From: CAYGTK01 sp964352775 | GTDB taxonomy: Bacteria > Bacteroidota > Bacteroidia > Chitinophagales > CAIOSU01 | Direction of reading: 5' to 3' | Length of the DNA: 6,619 bases | Assembly (NCBI GenBank): GCA_964352775.1 | Contig: CAYGTK010000213.1 | Coordinates: 1-6,619, forward strand | Part shown: one piece after another, positions 5,329-6,619 of the stretch | Numbering within the stretch: the stretch's first letter is position 1 | How the letters are laid out: every line of letters starts with the position of its first letter | Notes under the pieces: model-generated | The model's input: only the letters and a program-made list of their open reading frames with translations | Database searches by the model: none | Told to the model about the DNA's origin: nothing | Program-made: the position numbers and the translations under genes

Positions 5329-6619
5329 CTAGATACTTCTTTCAGGATCGAACGCTTCGAACTCATCAGCTAGGCGACGAATGAACGCACCACCCATAGC
5401 ACCATCAACAATACGATGATCGTAGCTTAAGCTCAAGAACATCATGTGGCGGATGGCAATGGAATCACCCATCGGAGTTTCCACTACTACTGGCTTCTTC
5501 TTGATAGCACCGGTTGCCAATATAGCCACTTGTGGCTGATTGATTATCGGTGTGCCCATCAGGTTGCCAAAAGTACCTACGTTGGTCAAGGTGAAAGTTC
5601 CACCTTCAATATCAGCAGGCTTCAATTTGTTATCACGAGCACGGCCAGCTAGGTCGTTCACCTGCTTGCTCAAACCGATAAGGTTAAGTTGATCAGCATT
5701 CTTTATAACAGGAACGATCAAGTTACCTGATGGTAAGGCAGTTGCCATACCAATATTAATGTCTTTTTTAACGATAACATTGCTGCCATCTACCGAAGCA
5801 TTTACCCATGGGAAATCTTTCATCACCTTGGCTACCACTTCTACAAATAGTGGAGTGAAAGTTATCTTCTGTCCTTCACGTTTCTGGAAATCGCCCTTAA
5901 CCCTGTTCCGCCACATTACCATATTGGTAACATCAGCCTCTACAAAAGAGGTAACGTGTGGCGATGTAGCCTTAGAGTTAACCATGTGCTTAGCAATAAG
6001 CAAACGCATACGGTCCATTTCCACTATCTCTACATTACCTGAATGTGAAACGCTTGGTGCACTAGTTTGTGGTGTAGCGGCTGGTGCTGCTACATTTGCA
6101 ACTGGTGCTTCCGTTCTAGTTTTTACGTAGTTAAGTATGTCTTTTTTAGTAACGCGGTCTTTATTGCCAGAACCAGGTAAGGTCTCTAGCTCAGTCATGC
6201 TAATACCTTCGGTACGAGCAATATTCATTACCAAAGGAGAATAGAAACGGTCTTTACCATTAGCACTTGAACGCTTAACTGGGGCATCAATAACTGCAGC
6301 GGTCATAGCTGGCGAAGGTGCTGCCGCTGTGGCTATTGCTGACCCATTTGTATTTACAGGAGGGGAGCTTACTGCTGCTGGAGCAGCCGCTACTGGCTCA
6401 CTTGCCTCACCATCAGTTGTAATAATGGCTATGGCCTTACCAACCTCTACCACATCACCTTCTTGAAACAATATTTTGGAGAGTACACCACCTTCGCTAG
6501 CAGGTACTTCGCTGTCTACTTTATCAGTGGCTATTTCTAGTACAGGCTCATCTGGCTCAATGGTATCACCCTCTTGCTTCAACCATTTCAAGATGGTAGC
6601 CTCCATGATGCTCCCGCCC
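5329..6619 (-). CDS. 2-oxoacid dehydrogenase E2 (dihydrolipoamide acyltransferase), probably branched-chain type; N-terminus cut by right edge
   Basis: This is the acyltransferase core subunit of a 2-oxoacid dehydrogenase complex; it moves the acyl group from lipoyl-lysine to CoA. The frame stays open to the edge: GGSI precedes the methionine at 6606, matching the MGxSI-M-E motif of lipoyl domains, so that Met is internal and only a few residues are missing if there is a single lipoyl domain. Counting from it (425 residues): lipoyl domain 1-66 with K29 in ATDKVDSEV as the lipoylation site; Ala/Pro-rich linker 67-118; E3-binding domain about 120-161 (YSPLVMNIARTEGI); a second flexible linker 163-190; catalytic domain 191-425 with YDHRIVDG, H397 and D401 being the catalytic pair. 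The ending, GAMGGAFIRRLADEFE, looks more like branched-chain E2 than pyruvate (CDHRTVDG) or 2-oxoglutarate (YDHRxIDGRE) types, but this is inference. Partner E1/E3 genes are not in the window. Confidence 0.94.
   Translation of the reverse strand, partial: GGSIMEATILKWLKQEGDTIEPDEPVLEIATDKVDSEVPASEGGVLSKILFQEGDVVEVGKAIAIITTDGEASEPVAAAPAAVSSPPVNTNGSAIATAAAPSPAMTAAVIDAPVKRSSANGKDRFYSPLVMNIARTEGISMTELETLPGSGNKDRVTKKDILNYVKTRTEAPVANVAAPAATPQTSAPSVSHSGNVEIVEMDRMRLLIAKHMVNSKATSPHVTSFVEADVTNMVMWRNRVKGDFQKREGQKITFTPLFVEVVAKVMKDFPWVNASVDGSNVIVKKDINIGMATALPSGNLIVPVIKNADQLNLIGLSKQVNDLAGRARDNKLKPADIEGGTFTLTNVGTFGNLMGTPIINQPQVAILATGAIKKKPVVVETPMGDSIAIRHMMFLSLSYDHRIVDGAMGGAFIRRLADEFEAFDPERSI

Noticed and set aside
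5759..6130. Plus-strand open frame of 123 codons inside the E2 gene
   Set aside because: It is antisense to a strongly supported E2 catalytic and linker region, and its product shows no family motif; it is a by-product of the E2 codon pattern.
6550..6606. Complete E2 gene starting at the ATG at 6606
   Set aside because: The frame continues upstream as GGSI, which matches the conserved residues just before this internal methionine in lipoyl domains; the true start is outside the window.

Overview
The window looks like chromosomal DNA of a Bacteroidota bacterium, class undetermined (Flavobacteriia- or Cytophagia-like). The pointers are AT-leaning DNA, start codons without Shine-Dalgarno sequences, several upstream sites matching the Bacteroidota -7 promoter element TAnnTTTG, and protein families that read as Bacteroidota versions. 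No mobile element, CRISPR array, rRNA or tRNA is visible.

Layout. Positions 1-385 (minus) hold the N-terminal part of a small conserved-type protein of unknown function, cut by the left edge. A short divergent spacer leads to three plus-strand genes: a membrane di-iron fatty acid hydroxylase/sterol desaturase family protein (480-1316), an assimilatory sulfonucleotide reductase CysH of the [4Fe-4S] type (1519-2187), and a hot-dog acyl-CoA thioesterase (2247-2759). Each of the three has its own candidate promoter, so they look like neighbours rather than one operon. The 202-base gap before cysH contains a terminator-like set of competing hairpins and a 13-bp palindrome beside the cysH start.

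The thioesterase overlaps tail-to-tail by 11 bp with a minus-strand block running to the right edge. In transcription order this block is a 2-oxoacid dehydrogenase E2 subunit (6619-5329, N-terminus cut off), a class I SAM-dependent methyltransferase (5274-4510), and an exported protein (4488-2749) combining a catalytically dead M16 (insulinase-like) peptidase fold with a divergent OmpA-like C-terminal domain.

Most genes are ordinary metabolism: branched-chain or related 2-oxoacid oxidation, acyl-CoA hydrolysis, lipid hydroxylation and sulfate assimilation. The E2, thioesterase and hydroxylase could all touch acyl-chain metabolism, but nothing in the sequence ties them together. The most unusual item is the M16-like/OmpA-like fusion, which has lost both zinc-binding histidines of HxxEH and sits directly after the methyltransferase gene. 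I found no convincing evidence of a wholly new multi-gene system.
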